NCBI GenBank assembly: GCA_040905025.1
Contig: JBBDSJ010000138.1
Coordinates: 1 to 64,000, forward strand
Length of the DNA: 64,000 nt
DNA from: JBBDSJ01 sp040905025
GTDB lineage: Bacteria; Pseudomonadota; Gammaproteobacteria; Methylohalomonadales; Methylohalomonadaceae
Reading direction: 5' to 3'
Shown: in pieces, positions 25,812 to 35,300 of the stretch
How positions within the stretch are numbered: position 1 is the first letter of the stretch
Layout of the letters: every line of letters begins with the position of its first letter
Position numbers and translations under genes: made by a program
The notes under the pieces: generated by a model
What the model was told of the DNA's origin: nothing
The model's input: the letters and a program-made list of their open reading frames with translations, nothing else
The model's database searches: none

Positions 25812-26117
25812 TCAGACGCAAACTTTCGTCAGTGCGGATTCTATTTTTTGACGCAGACGCTGGATATCATTGTCTACGCGTGAAGCATAGTCAGAGTTGT
25901 GGTTTTTGTATTCGAGCAGTTCGCCGGCGAGATTCAGTGCGGCCATCACCGCAATACGTTCGGTGCCGATGACTTTGCCACTCGCGCGCAGTTCCTGCAT
26001 TTTTTGATTCAACAGTTCAGCTGCCTGAAGTAATTGCTCACGTTCTTCGTCGGCACATGAAACAAGATATTCCTTGTCCATTACCTTGATGCTGGTCGGT
26101 TTGCTTTCTGCGGTCAT
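25812..26117 (-). CDS. zapA: Cell division protein ZapA
   Basis: 101 residues. ZapA binds and bundles FtsZ at the division ring. The N-terminal head (SIKVMDKEYLVSCADEEREQLLQAAELLNQKM) and the central helix (AVMAALNLAGELLEY) are typical, and the C-terminus is a coiled coil. It overlaps the upstream ZapB-like gene by 1 nt and precedes 6S RNA, the conserved zapA-ssrS arrangement. Confidence 0.95.
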   Translation of the reverse strand: MTAESKPTSIKVMDKEYLVSCADEEREQLLQAAELLNQKMQELRASGKVIGTERIAVMAALNLAGELLEYKNHNSDYASRVDNDIQRLRQKIESALTKVCV

Positions 26118-26338
26118 CAGCGCGACTCCATCGCCCGCAGTCGCGTTATCATTGATTCAATGCGTGTACGTGCCTGTTCGGTTTTTTCGATCAACGCGGC
26201 ACGTTCGCTGACCAGCGATTCCTGCTGCTGGCGCAACACGGAGTTCTCGGTTTGCAGGGAATCTACCGCCCGGATCAGTTCGTCGACCCGGGATTCCAGG
26301 CTGGCCAGATCGAGTTTATCGTTATTATTTTCGTTCAT
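26117..26338 (-). CDS. ZapB-like small coiled-coil protein (TIGR02449 type)
   Basis: 73 residues, almost entirely heptad-repeat coiled coil (LASLESRVDELIRAVDSLQTENSVLRQQQ onward). In gammaproteobacteria such a protein is commonly found directly upstream of zapA. A division role, like ZapB, is inferred from that position and from the coiled coil. The start is nine nt from the divergent frame on the plus strand. Confidence 0.82.
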   Translation of the reverse strand: MNENNNDKLDLASLESRVDELIRAVDSLQTENSVLRQQQESLVSERAALIEKTEQARTRIESMITRLRAMESR

Positions 26339-26499
26339 GTTCGCAGTTGACCACTGTTGGTACTGGCGCCGGATACCTCAATACAGGCATCAATATAGAG
26401 CCGCGTTCCTATACGGTCAACAGTGCGTTGCCTGTCGGAAACCGCGCCGATGCGTTAGCATTAACAAATGGCTGGCTCTGTTTTAATGTAATCGGGAAT

Positions 26500-27123
26500 A
26501 TGCCTGCAGAAATGACAGCAAAATCACAATTATCACTGATTGACCTGAACGAGTCGCTGGCAACGCGTTTGCAAGAGCTTGCGGCCGGGGTCAGCGTGGC
26601 TGAATGCCACGGTTTTATCAGTGCCCAGGTTTGCGTACAAAAAGTCCCGGATCCGGCCATCTGGGAGGTTTGTTTTCTGAATGCCGGGCCGGATGCTGCG
26701 GCTGCCGACGCGAGTCTTGCCGATCTCAATGGTTTGCTTACCAGCATGAGCCAGCTTACCCGGTCACGTTTTGAAGCCGAGGATCTTTCGTTCGAATTAC
26801 TGTTGCCGGCTGACGATACCGAACTGGAGGTGCGCTCAAGAGCGCTGGTGGACTGGTGCCGGGGGTTTCTGTCCGGGCTTGGTCATAGCGGGGTTGTGGC
26901 AGCGGATCTTGGAGCAGAGAGCCGGGAGTGGTTGCAGGATATTGATCAGATCAGCCACGCTGCAGTGGCGGGCGGTGATGAGGCAGAGGAATTTGCGTTG
27001 CTGGAATTAATCGAATATGTGCGTATTGGTGCATTATCGATCTATCACGAAATGCAGCTGCAGCGCCAGAATGCCGCTGCCGACACGCCCGGTTCAACCA
27101 CTGACACACAGACTTTGCACTAA
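26500..27123 (+). CDS. ygfB: YgfB family (UPF0149) protein
   Basis: About 207 residues from the ATG at 26500 (a second ATG is at 26512). The open frame extends to 26347 but its first 50 residues are atypical. The family motifs are ECHGFISAQVC near residue 34, then LVDWCRGFLSGLG and ELIEYVRIGALSIYHEM near the C-terminus. Function is poorly known; in Pseudomonas YgfB represses an antibiotic-response pathway. It overlaps pepP by 1 nt in the conserved ygfB-pepP-ubiH-ubiI operon. Confidence 0.9.
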   Translation: MPAEMTAKSQLSLIDLNESLATRLQELAAGVSVAECHGFISAQVCVQKVPDPAIWEVCFLNAGPDAAAADASLADLNGLLTSMSQLTRSRFEAEDLSFELLLPADDTELEVRSRALVDWCRGFLSGLGHSGVVAADLGAESREWLQDIDQISHAAVAGGDEAEEFALLELIEYVRIGALSIYHEMQLQRQNAAADTPGSTTDTQTLH

Positions 27124-28490
27124 TGGCCAAATCCACAGAACAAGTGTCCAGCCTGCTGACGGACAAGCCGATTGGCCGGCCGGAGTGGCTGCGCCGGCGC
27201 AAGCGGTTGATGGATTTCATGAATGCCGATTCAATTGCGATCATTCCCGCGACCCAGGTCAAGGTCCGCAACCGCGATGTTGATTATCCCTATCGGCCCG
27301 ACAGTGATTTTTATTACCTTACCGGCTTTCCGGAACCGGACGCCGTTGCCGCCCTGATCCCGAACCGGCCCCAGGGCGAATATCTGCTGTTTTGCCGCGA
27401 ACGTGATCCTGCCATGGAGACCTGGAACGGCAAAATGGCCGGCCTGGAAGGCGCGTGCGAAATTTACGGTGCCGATGATGCGTTTCCGATCGGCGATCTG
27501 GATGACATCCTGCCGGGTCTGCTTGAGAACAAGGAACGGGTATTTTATTCGATGGGTGCGGATCCGGCATTTGATCAGCGTGTTGTGCGCTGGCTGAACC
27601 GGGTGCGTGAACGTGTCCGTACCGGCGTGACTGCACCGGCTGAATTCGTTTCATTGCAACATCATTTGCATGAAATGCGGCTTGTCAAAAGTCGTGCAGA
27701 GATCAAAACCATGCGTACGGCTGCCACCATAGCGGTGGCCGGTCATGAACGCGCCATGCGCAGTTGCCGGCCGGGGATGACGGAGTTCCAGCTTGAGGCC
27801 GAATTACTGCATGAATTCATGCGTCATGGTGCGCGTGCACCGGCGTATCCATCCATTGTCGGTGGCGGTGCAAACGGCTGCATCCTGCATTACACCGACA
27901 ACAATATGCCGTTGCAGGATGGCGATCTGGTGTTGATCGATGCCGGCGCGGAATACGATTGTTACGCCAGCGATATTACCCGCACATTTCCGATCAATGG
28001 CCGTTTCAGCAAAGCCCAGCAGGCCGTGTATGAAATTGTGCTGGCCGCACAGGAAGCCGCTATCAAGGCGGTGAAGCCCGGTAATCACTGGAATGATCCG
28101 CATGAAGCCGCCGTACGCGAACTGACTGCCGGACTGGTCGATCTCGGCATTCTCAAGGGCCGGGTCAGCGAGTTGGTGAAAAAGGAAGCCTACAAGCCCT
28201 ACTACATGCATCGTACCGGTCACTGGATTGGCATGGACGTGCATGATGTCGGTGATTACAAGGTCGACAGCGAATGGCGTTTGCTTGAACCGGGCATGGT
28301 GTTGACGATCGAGCCCGGTCTGTATTTACCTGCCCATAGCAAAGGTCTGGCGAAGCGCTGGCATAACATCGGCATTCGTATTGAAGATGATGTGCTGGTC
28401 GGCAAGAAAGGCGCGGATGTGATGACTGCCGCTGCGCCAAAAACAGTTGCTGCTATTGAGGCGCTGATGGCTACTGCCCGCGCTGCCTGA
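27123..28490 (+). CDS. pepP: Xaa-Pro aminopeptidase
   Basis: 455 residues. PepP (aminopeptidase P II) removes N-terminal residues preceding proline. The N-terminal aminopeptidase-P domain (YPYRPDSDFYYLTGFPEPDAV) is followed by the pita-bread domain. Metal ligands are visible: DAGAEYDCYASDITRTFP (two aspartates), HRTGHWIGMDVHDVG (histidine), MVLTIEPGLY (glutamate) and GIRIEDDVLV (glutamate). Starts on the ygfB stop and is followed by ubiH after 55 nt. Confidence 0.97.
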   Translation: MAKSTEQVSSLLTDKPIGRPEWLRRRKRLMDFMNADSIAIIPATQVKVRNRDVDYPYRPDSDFYYLTGFPEPDAVAALIPNRPQGEYLLFCRERDPAMETWNGKMAGLEGACEIYGADDAFPIGDLDDILPGLLENKERVFYSMGADPAFDQRVVRWLNRVRERVRTGVTAPAEFVSLQHHLHEMRLVKSRAEIKTMRTAATIAVAGHERAMRSCRPGMTEFQLEAELLHEFMRHGARAPAYPSIVGGGANGCILHYTDNNMPLQDGDLVLIDAGAEYDCYASDITRTFPINGRFSKAQQAVYEIVLAAQEAAIKAVKPGNHWNDPHEAAVRELTAGLVDLGILKGRVSELVKKEAYKPYYMHRTGHWIGMDVHDVGDYKVDSEWRLLEPGMVLTIEPGLYLPAHSKGLAKRWHNIGIRIEDDVLVGKKGADVMTAAAPKTVAAIEALMATARAA

Positions 28491-28545
28491 CCAGCAGCCC
28501 CAATAATCCAACATAAACCCACGACAAATCCAAGCTAGATCCACA

Positions 28546-29775
28546 ATGGACTACGATATCCTGATCTGCGGTGCCGGTGCGGTCGGTGCCAGCCTTGCCG
28601 CTGCGCTGGCGTCAGCGGCTACGCCATGGCGTATCGGGATCATAGAAGCCCGGCCGCGTACGGCTGCAACCAATACGGACACCGCTGCCGGCAGTTTTGA
28701 TGATCGTGGCCTGGCGCTGTCGCCGGGCTCGCGGCAGATTCTTGCCGACAGTGACGTCTGGCCCACGCTGACAACAGTGGCGAATCCAATCAAACAGATC
28801 CATGTCAGTCATCGCGGTCATTTCGGCTGCGTTCGTCTGGCGGCTGCCGCCGCCGGGTTGCCGGCGCTGGGTTATGTGGTACCGGCACGGGCACTCGGCG
28901 CTGCCTTGTTTGCACGGCTTGATGCGGCGGCGATTGACTGGCACTGTCCGGCAACCGTCACAGCAGTGAACCAGACCGCTACGCAGGTGACCGTCAACAT
29001 TGAAACTGCCGGGGCTTCAGGCTCAAACACGCAGCAACTGACGACACGATTGTTGATCGGCGCTGATGGCAGTCAGTCGCAGTTGCGTGACTTGCTCAAT
29101 ATCGCCACGCGTAGCAAGGATTACGGTCAGACGGCAATTGTCTCCAGTGTCGCCACGGCGTCTGCGCATACCGACACGGCATATGAACGTTTCACTGACA
29201 GCGGGCCGCTGGCATTGTTGCCGCGTCGTGATGGCCGTAGCGTAGTGGTTTGTTGCCTGCCTACTGAGCAAGCTGCCGCCGCCATGCGGCAATCCGACAG
29301 TGATTTTCTGCAACTGTTGCAACAGCGTTTTGGCCAGCGGCTTGGCCGCTTCAGCGAACCCGCTGCCCGCCAGTCCTACCCCATTCGTCTGGTTCAGGCA
29401 CAGGAACAATGCCGGGGCCGGGTATTGCTGCTCGGAAACGCGGTGCATACCGTGCATCCGAATGCCGCGCAGGGTTTTAATCTGGGTCTGCACGATGCCA
29501 GTGCGCTGGCAGCGTTATTGTCCAGTCATGCACAAACGGCTGATCAGGATCCGGGCAGCGCTGCGTTGTTATCGGCCTATCTGGCCGAACGCGAGCCGGT
29601 GCAGCGGCGCGTCGTGCAGTTTACTGACTGGCTTGCCTGGTGGTTTTATCAACCGCATACCCTGTTGGCGCCGGCGCGTACGGCGGGCATGCTGGCCATT
29701 GATAAATTGCCTGCGGTAAAGCAGCGGTTTATCCGCCGGTTGAGCGGTCTTGGCGGGCAGCAATGGCCAGCCTGA
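28546..29775 (+). CDS. ubiH: Ubiquinone biosynthesis hydroxylase UbiH
   Basis: 409 residues. A flavin monooxygenase that hydroxylates the ubiquinone ring precursor. It shows the FAD dinucleotide motif ILICGAGAVGASLAAAL at the N-terminus, the DG motif (LIGADGSQSQLRD near residue 170) and the second FAD motif LLGNAVHTVHPNAAQGFNLGLHDA near residue 300. Position between pepP and a second homologous hydroxylase gives the assignment. It overlaps the next gene by 13 nt. Confidence 0.92.
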   Translation: MDYDILICGAGAVGASLAAALASAATPWRIGIIEARPRTAATNTDTAAGSFDDRGLALSPGSRQILADSDVWPTLTTVANPIKQIHVSHRGHFGCVRLAAAAAGLPALGYVVPARALGAALFARLDAAAIDWHCPATVTAVNQTATQVTVNIETAGASGSNTQQLTTRLLIGADGSQSQLRDLLNIATRSKDYGQTAIVSSVATASAHTDTAYERFTDSGPLALLPRRDGRSVVVCCLPTEQAAAAMRQSDSDFLQLLQQRFGQRLGRFSEPAARQSYPIRLVQAQEQCRGRVLLLGNAVHTVHPNAAQGFNLGLHDASALAALLSSHAQTADQDPGSAALLSAYLAEREPVQRRVVQFTDWLAWWFYQPHTLLAPARTAGMLAIDKLPAVKQRFIRRLSGLGGQQWPA

Positions 29776-31010
29776 CTAATGTAGATTTCGATGTCGTTAT
29801 TGTCGGTGCCGGCCTTACCGGTTCGGTCGCTGCCGGCTTGTTGCGGCGGGCAGGATTTTCGGTGTGTGTTGTGGAAGCGCGTACAACAACGCCACTGACA
29901 AATGAAGTCCCGCTGGATCCACGTGCGCTCGCAGTTACTCCGGGATCCCGGCGCATACTCGCTGCAGTTCATGCCTGGCCATTATTGCCGGCCGAGCGGA
30001 TTGGCTGTTTCAGGCGCATGCAGGTCTGGGATGCGGCCGGCCAGGGAGAAATAGAGTTTTCGCTCAGCGATCTGGAGGCTGGCAATGACACATCCGCGCT
30101 GGGTTACATTATCGAATCAACAGTCCTGCAACAGGCACTGGCTAGTGCGTTGGCAGCCGATACACAATTGCACTGGCAGCGTCCGGCGCAGGTGACCGCC
30201 ATCAAGCCTGGTCGCGACCATACTGAAATTACGCTTGATAATGGCCGGCTGCTGCGCACCGGTGTGCTGGTGGTTGCCGATGGCAAGGCATCACCCACCC
30301 GCCAGCTGGCGAAAATCGATTATCTTGAATCAGCCTATCCGCAACATGCCATCGCTGCGGTGGTTACCACGGAACAGGCACATGAGCAGGTGGCCCGGCA
30401 GCGGTTTCTGGCCAGCGGCCCGCTGGCGTTTCTGCCGCTGGCCGACGCGCATCAATGCGGTATTGTCTGGTCGACCCGGCCGGCGCATGCGGCCGCCCTG
30501 CTGGCAATGCCGGATGACGTATTTGCCGCTGAAATCAGCAGCGCTTTCGAGCGCCGTCTTGGTGACGTGACTGGCGTCGGACCGCGCGGCAGTTTTGCAC
30601 TGGCGCATGCCGAGGCCAGCGACTATTGCCAGCCACGTCTGGCGTTGATTGGTGATGCGGCGCATTGCGTGCATCCACTTGCCGGCCAGGGCGCAAATCT
30701 TGGCTGGTATGATGCCGCCAGCCTTGCTGAAGTGTTGACGGCTGCGCGAGCAGCGGCCGAGGATATCGGCAGTCTGCGCGTGTTACGGCGTTACGCCCGC
30801 TGGCGCCGCGGTGAAAATCAATTAATGCAACAGGTGCTCGATGGTCTGCATCACTTGTTCCTGCGTGATGATCCGGTTACACGTGCCGCCCGTAACTGGG
30901 GTTTGACATTGACCCATTACAGCGGCCCGTTGAAGCGACGACTGCTGCGGCATGCCATGGGACTGGATGGTCAGGTGCCGGCCATTGTCCGTGGGCAAGT
31001 CATGCCCTGA
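29763..31010 (+). CDS. ubiI: Ubiquinone biosynthesis hydroxylase UbiI/VisC-like
   Basis: 415 residues, homologous to the preceding gene. The FAD motif VVIVGAGLTGSVAAGLLRRAG, the VVADGKASPTRQL segment and the LIGDAAHCVHPLAGQGANLGWYDA motif are all present. In E. coli UbiI hydroxylates C5 of the ring. UbiF-type activity cannot be excluded, so the symbol rests on position in the pepP-ubiH-ubiI operon. Confidence 0.85.
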   Translation: MASLTNVDFDVVIVGAGLTGSVAAGLLRRAGFSVCVVEARTTTPLTNEVPLDPRALAVTPGSRRILAAVHAWPLLPAERIGCFRRMQVWDAAGQGEIEFSLSDLEAGNDTSALGYIIESTVLQQALASALAADTQLHWQRPAQVTAIKPGRDHTEITLDNGRLLRTGVLVVADGKASPTRQLAKIDYLESAYPQHAIAAVVTTEQAHEQVARQRFLASGPLAFLPLADAHQCGIVWSTRPAHAAALLAMPDDVFAAEISSAFERRLGDVTGVGPRGSFALAHAEASDYCQPRLALIGDAAHCVHPLAGQGANLGWYDAASLAEVLTAARAAAEDIGSLRVLRRYARWRRGENQLMQQVLDGLHHLFLRDDPVTRAARNWGLTLTHYSGPLKRRLLRHAMGLDGQVPAIVRGQVMP

Positions 31011-31095
31011 TATTGGCGTAGCTGTAGTAAAATGCTGCGGCCGTACCAGGCCAAACCGGAGCTGGCGTCGTTATTCACTCTAATCACTGATCTTC

Positions 31096-32781
31096 ATGAA
31101 CAACAATCCAAAATCTACCAGCAGCCACTTTATCCGCCAGATGATCGAACGTGATGTGGCCGCAAATAAAAACAAAGGCCGGGTACACACCCGGTTCCCG
31201 CCGGAGCCAAATGGCTATTTGCATGTCGGCCATGCCAAATCAATATGCCTGAATTTTGGTGTCGCACAGGATTTTGGTGGCCTCTGCAACTTGCGTTTTG
31301 ATGACACCAATCCGGAAAAGGAAAGTGTCGAATACACCGATTCAATTCAGGCTGATGTGCGCTGGCTGGGTTTTGACTGGGATGATCGGCTGTATTTTGC
31401 ATCCGATTACTTTGAAAGACTGTATGAGTATGCCGAATATCTGATTGAGCATGACAAGGCCTATGTCGACAGCCTGAATGCTGAACAGATCCGTGAATAT
31501 CGCGGCACGTTGACTGAACCGGGCAAGCCGAGTCCCTGGCGCGACCGCAGTGTAGCGGAAAACCTGGATCTGTTCCGGCGCATGCGTGCCGGTGAATTTG
31601 CCGATGGTGAACATGTATTGCGCGCGAAGATCGATATGGCCGCGCCCAATATCAACATGCGCGATCCGACGATTTACCGCATCAAGCACCGCGCGCATCA
31701 TCGTACCGATAACAAGTGGTGCATCTATCCAATGTACGACTATACGCATTGTATTTCAGATGCACTGGAAGGCGTGACCCATTCGCTGTGCACGCTCGAG
31801 TTCGAGGATCACCGGCCACTGTATGACTGGTTTCTGGAACAGCTGCCGGTGCCGTCACGGCCCGAACAAACCGAATTTGCACGTCTGAACCTCGATTACA
31901 CCATCACCAGCAAGCGCAAGCTCAACGAACTGGTTGTTAAGGGTCATGTAGAGGGCTGGAATGATCCACGTCTGCCGACGATCATCGGTATGCGCCGGCG
32001 CGGTTTTCCGCCGGCGGCATTGCGTGAATTTTGCGAACGCATTGGCGTGACCAAGAATGCGACCCGGATTGACATGGCCGTGCTGGAAACCTGTGTGCGC
32101 GAAGAACTGGATAAATCGGCACCGCGGGCACTGGCAGTATTGAATCCGCTCAAGGTTGTGATTGAAAATTATCCCGAAGATCAGTTCGAAGAGCTCGACG
32201 CCGTTAATCATCCGAATGATCCGGCACTGGGCTCGCGGATATTGCCGTTTTCACGTGAACTCTACATTGAGCGCGATGACTTTATGGAAGACCCGCCAAA
32301 GAAATTTTTTCGGCTCGGTTCCGGCCGTGAGGTGCGGCTGCGCTATGCCTATTTTATTACCTGCACTGATATGATAAAAAATGATCAGGGCGAAGTGGTT
32401 GAGCTGCGCTGTACGTACGATCCGGCCACGCGCGGTGGGGATTCGCCGGATGGCCGGAAAGTGAAGGGCACGATTCACTGGGTATCGGCGGCGCATGCCG
32501 TCAAGGCTGAAGTGCGCTTGTATGATCGCTTGTTTAATGTTGCCAACCCTGAAGGCAGCAAGCAGCTTGACTGGATAGCGAACCTGAATCCGGGGTCGGT
32601 TAAAGTCGTTAAAAAAGCCTTCCTGGAACCGGCGCTGGCGCTGGCCAACCCGGAAGATCGCTTTCAGTTCGAGCGGTTGGGCTATTTTTGTGCTGACCGG
32701 CATGATTACTCGGGGGAAAAACCGGTCTTCAATCGCATCGTGACACTGCGTGACAGCTGGGCCAGGGCACAGTCAGGCTAA
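31096..32781 (+). CDS. glnS: Glutaminyl-tRNA synthetase
   Basis: 561 residues. A class I synthetase that charges tRNA-Gln. The HIGH-type motif appears as PPEPNGYLHVGHAKSICLNFG near residue 37, the KMSKS-type motif as ITSKRKL near residue 270, and the catalytic core has RFDDTNPEKE. The C-terminal anticodon-binding beta-barrels follow. Distinguished from GltX by FPPEPNGYLH and its C-terminal domains. A single gene with about 85 nt upstream. Confidence 0.98.
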   Translation: MNNNPKSTSSHFIRQMIERDVAANKNKGRVHTRFPPEPNGYLHVGHAKSICLNFGVAQDFGGLCNLRFDDTNPEKESVEYTDSIQADVRWLGFDWDDRLYFASDYFERLYEYAEYLIEHDKAYVDSLNAEQIREYRGTLTEPGKPSPWRDRSVAENLDLFRRMRAGEFADGEHVLRAKIDMAAPNINMRDPTIYRIKHRAHHRTDNKWCIYPMYDYTHCISDALEGVTHSLCTLEFEDHRPLYDWFLEQLPVPSRPEQTEFARLNLDYTITSKRKLNELVVKGHVEGWNDPRLPTIIGMRRRGFPPAALREFCERIGVTKNATRIDMAVLETCVREELDKSAPRALAVLNPLKVVIENYPEDQFEELDAVNHPNDPALGSRILPFSRELYIERDDFMEDPPKKFFRLGSGREVRLRYAYFITCTDMIKNDQGEVVELRCTYDPATRGGDSPDGRKVKGTIHWVSAAHAVKAEVRLYDRLFNVANPEGSKQLDWIANLNPGSVKVVKKAFLEPALALANPEDRFQFERLGYFCADRHDYSGEKPVFNRIVTLRDSWARAQSG

Positions 32782-32822
32782 GCCAGTTTATATTGTTCTC
32801 AAAAAACGGCAGACCGCAGTAC

Positions 32823-32860
32823 TATAATTAAAATCTGGGGCTATAATTAAAATCTGGGGC
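32823..32860. repeat. 19-bp tandem repeat, two copies
   Basis: TATAATTAAAATCTGGGGC is repeated head-to-tail at 32823-32841 and 32842-32860, in the glnS-autotransporter gap. Confidence 0.85.
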
Positions 32861-32862
32861 TA

Positions 32863-32884
32863 TCTGATTAATTCAGAGTTTCCT
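32863..32884 (+). repeat. Family-1 repeat, end fragment
   Basis: CTGATTAATTCAGAGTTTCC is nearly identical to the first end hairpin of family-1 copy B. Nothing else of the element is left here. Confidence 0.5.
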
Positions 32885-32959
32885 TGAGAAAATGGCGGCT
32901 GAATTTCGGGGTTAAGTTCAAGCCAGTCTGGAGACTATGACGGGATTCAATTTGGGGGG

Positions 32960-34408
32960 ATGGTTATGTTTCCACACCACTTTTGCAGATCAGCCTATCT
33001 CGGGCTGGGTTTTATCGGCTTATTGGGCTTCGCCGCAATAGCGCAGGCGCAGACAGATATTTCCGGCACTTATACCGGCACACTGACAGGATCAGAATCG
33101 TGCCCCAGTGAGCCGCAAACCAATGAAAGTGTCAATATGACGTTGACGATTAGCCAGAACGGCGCGCAATTTGAGGCAACTGCCAGCTTTATTGACGATG
33201 ACGGCCCCGGATCGGCGACCATCTCGGGTGTTGTCAGCGACGATGCTTTTGCAGGCGCCGGCTCTGGAACTGGTGGCGACGGCACGACTTTTACTATTAC
33301 CAATTTTGAAGGCGGTTTTGGTGGTGACCATATTTTTATTACAAACCTGGTCGCAGCTGATGATGGGCCGCCATATTGCATTACAACCCTCAGCGGCAGA
33401 CTGGACCGGACCGGCGGTACAACGACCGGCGGTACAACATTCAATCCGGAGGTAACGCCCGGCAGCAGCATCACCAGTATTCTGTTGACCGGTATACAGG
33501 TGCGTGCGATCGCCTCGGATGTCTCGGGTCGTGTTGGCAATGTGTTGCGTGGAATCGGCAAAAGCGGCGCTCAACCGAGCTCCACCGGCTTTCGCTACCA
33601 GGAAGACGCCGGCCGCAATGCCGGTGACAGCATTCTCGGCTACGGCGTCTGGTCGAGCTATTCCTACAGCGACTTCAAGGACAACTTCGTTTCAACGGCC
33701 TTTTCCGGTCAGCGTCACTCGGTACTCGGCGGTTTTGATATCTCGCCCTGGGAAAGTACTATCATCGGCCTGGCGGTGGGTTATGAAACCAGTGATCTGA
33801 AAACCCGGTTTAATCAGGGAGAATCGGACAGCGACGGTTTTACGATTGCGCCTTATTTTGGCGCGTTGTTGACTGATAATGCGAGTGTGGATGCCAGTAT
33901 TGGCTACTCCCGTATCAGTTTTGATCAGTTCCGCACGGATACGATTACCGGCCAGCGGATTACCAGTAAACCCGATACGGATCGTTTTTTCGCAACCTTC
34001 AACGGCAGTGTTTTTAAAAGCTATGATGCCTGGACGTTTACCGGTCAAGCAGGATTCCTGTATGCCAGGAACAGTCAGGATGATTTTGTCGAAAGTAATG
34101 GTGCCCAGGTAGCGAAATTATCCACTTCGCTGGGCCAGGTTTCTGTGGCTGGTGAGGTGGCGTATGGCTGGAATCAGTTTGAGCCGTTTGCCCGGGTGGG
34201 TTACGAGCATGATTTCAGTCGTGTCGACATCAATATTGTCGGTGGCGGGCCGCAACCGAGTAACGACAATGATAATTTCCTCGTGGGCGCGGGCGTCCGT
34301 TACTACAGTGCCAATGGTATCACCGGCAATATTGAATGGAACAAACGTCTCGGCCGGAGTAATTTCAGTGAAGATGTGTTCACTGTGACGATACGCGGGC
34401 AGTTTTGA
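32960..34408 (+). CDS. Outer-membrane protein with autotransporter-type beta-barrel
   Basis: 482 residues. A signal peptide (hydrophobic run YLGLGFIGLLGFAAIAQAQ, cleavage after AQA) precedes an acidic, Thr/Gly/Asp-rich domain (about residues 31-150) containing two cysteines and ISGTYTGTLTGSESC. The region from about residue 225 to the end looks like an autotransporter barrel: alternating aromatic/polar strands, NDNDNFLVGAGVRYY, and a terminal phenylalanine (VTIRGQF) expected for BAM recognition. The passenger is short. It is convergent with a FecR-domain gene across a shared terminator. Start could be ATG 32960 or 32966. Confidence 0.8.
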   Translation: MVMFPHHFCRSAYLGLGFIGLLGFAAIAQAQTDISGTYTGTLTGSESCPSEPQTNESVNMTLTISQNGAQFEATASFIDDDGPGSATISGVVSDDAFAGAGSGTGGDGTTFTITNFEGGFGGDHIFITNLVAADDGPPYCITTLSGRLDRTGGTTTGGTTFNPEVTPGSSITSILLTGIQVRAIASDVSGRVGNVLRGIGKSGAQPSSTGFRYQEDAGRNAGDSILGYGVWSSYSYSDFKDNFVSTAFSGQRHSVLGGFDISPWESTIIGLAVGYETSDLKTRFNQGESDSDGFTIAPYFGALLTDNASVDASIGYSRISFDQFRTDTITGQRITSKPDTDRFFATFNGSVFKSYDAWTFTGQAGFLYARNSQDDFVESNGAQVAKLSTSLGQVSVAGEVAYGWNQFEPFARVGYEHDFSRVDINIVGGGPQPSNDNDNFLVGAGVRYYSANGITGNIEWNKRLGRSNFSEDVFTVTIRGQF

Positions 34409-34434
34409 TCGGCGGTTCTTAAGCGTTATAAATA

Positions 34435-34461
34435 AAAAGGGCTGCTATGCAGCCCTTTTTT
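34435..34461. terminator. Bidirectional intrinsic terminator
   Basis: GGGCTGC-TAT-GCAGCCC (34439-34455) is flanked by an A-run on the left and a T-run on the right. It serves the autotransporter gene (plus) and the FecR-domain gene (minus). Confidence 0.88.
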
Positions 34462-34489
34462 GTTGCCTGATATTAAGTCCTGACCAAAC

Positions 34490-35176
34490 TCAGGGCATAC
34501 GTGGCCTGGGTATATTCATGCGTTGAATATTCTGCAGTCCGCGGGTCAGGTTCTGGATGGTGTTCATTTGCATACGCCGCGGCGGTGACGGTGGGCTGAA
34601 TTCATCCGGGATTTCCGTGCCGTAGTCAGCCTGGTCAATATCCACTGCCCCGAATTCGTTACTAACATTGATGGCGCCAACACTGCCATCTTCCCCGGCA
34701 AGCAGAATAACCGTTGATGATGTTGCATCCGCTTCGCCAATGACATGCGTACCGCGGATACCGATCGTTGCCACTGCTGTTTGTACCTGGAAAGATTGCG
34801 GTTCCTTGCGCGCTACCAGCCCGGTGACAAACCGGAATGCACCCTTGAGCACACGTGCGCTGAAACCGCCAGAGTCAGCACCCGCATCAAAGTCATAGGC
34901 ATCGACTCTGAAACTGGCATTACTGCCGAGCTCAAATTGGGTATCGTCGGCAAAGCGCAATTTGATAGTGGCATCTGCTGCGGTATTGATGATGTCATCG
35001 ACATGGATGTCGGCACCAACGCTCAGTTCCCGTTCCGGCTCATCAGCGCGTTGGGCACTGGCGCTGCCTTTCAGTTCGGTGACTGAGCCAACCGCCGCCA
35101 CTGCTGCATCAGAAAAAATCATGAGCATGCTGGTTAGCAGGAAAAATGTGAAATGTATCGCTTTTTTATTTCGCAT
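34490..35176 (-). CDS. FecR-domain exported protein
   Basis: 228 residues from the ATG at 35176, which has the ribosome site AGAGGAAG eight nt upstream; the frame extends to 35224 but without such a site. A signal peptide ends near DAAVAA. The FecR domain follows: VGSVTELKGSASAQR, ELSVGADIHVDDIINTAADATIKLRFADDTQFELG and VLKGAFRFVTGL, then VQTAVATIGIRGTHVIGE. Unlike iron-signalling FecR, it has no cytoplasmic or transmembrane anti-sigma part, so it is a periplasmic FecR-only protein. The tail is Pro/Arg/Met rich. Role unknown. Confidence 0.85.
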   Translation of the reverse strand: MRNKKAIHFTFFLLTSMLMIFSDAAVAAVGSVTELKGSASAQRADEPERELSVGADIHVDDIINTAADATIKLRFADDTQFELGSNASFRVDAYDFDAGADSGGFSARVLKGAFRFVTGLVARKEPQSFQVQTAVATIGIRGTHVIGEADATSSTVILLAGEDGSVGAINVSNEFGAVDIDQADYGTEIPDEFSPPSPPRRMQMNTIQNLTRGLQNIQRMNIPRPRMP

Positions 35177-35300
35177 CCGTATCTTCCTCTGATGTATCAC
35201 AATGATAAATGTAGTTGCCAGCACCGGTGATTGCCAGTCTAAAACAATACAAATCGCAGCGATATTATTACACTAGACTTCAGACTATTATAATCCCGTT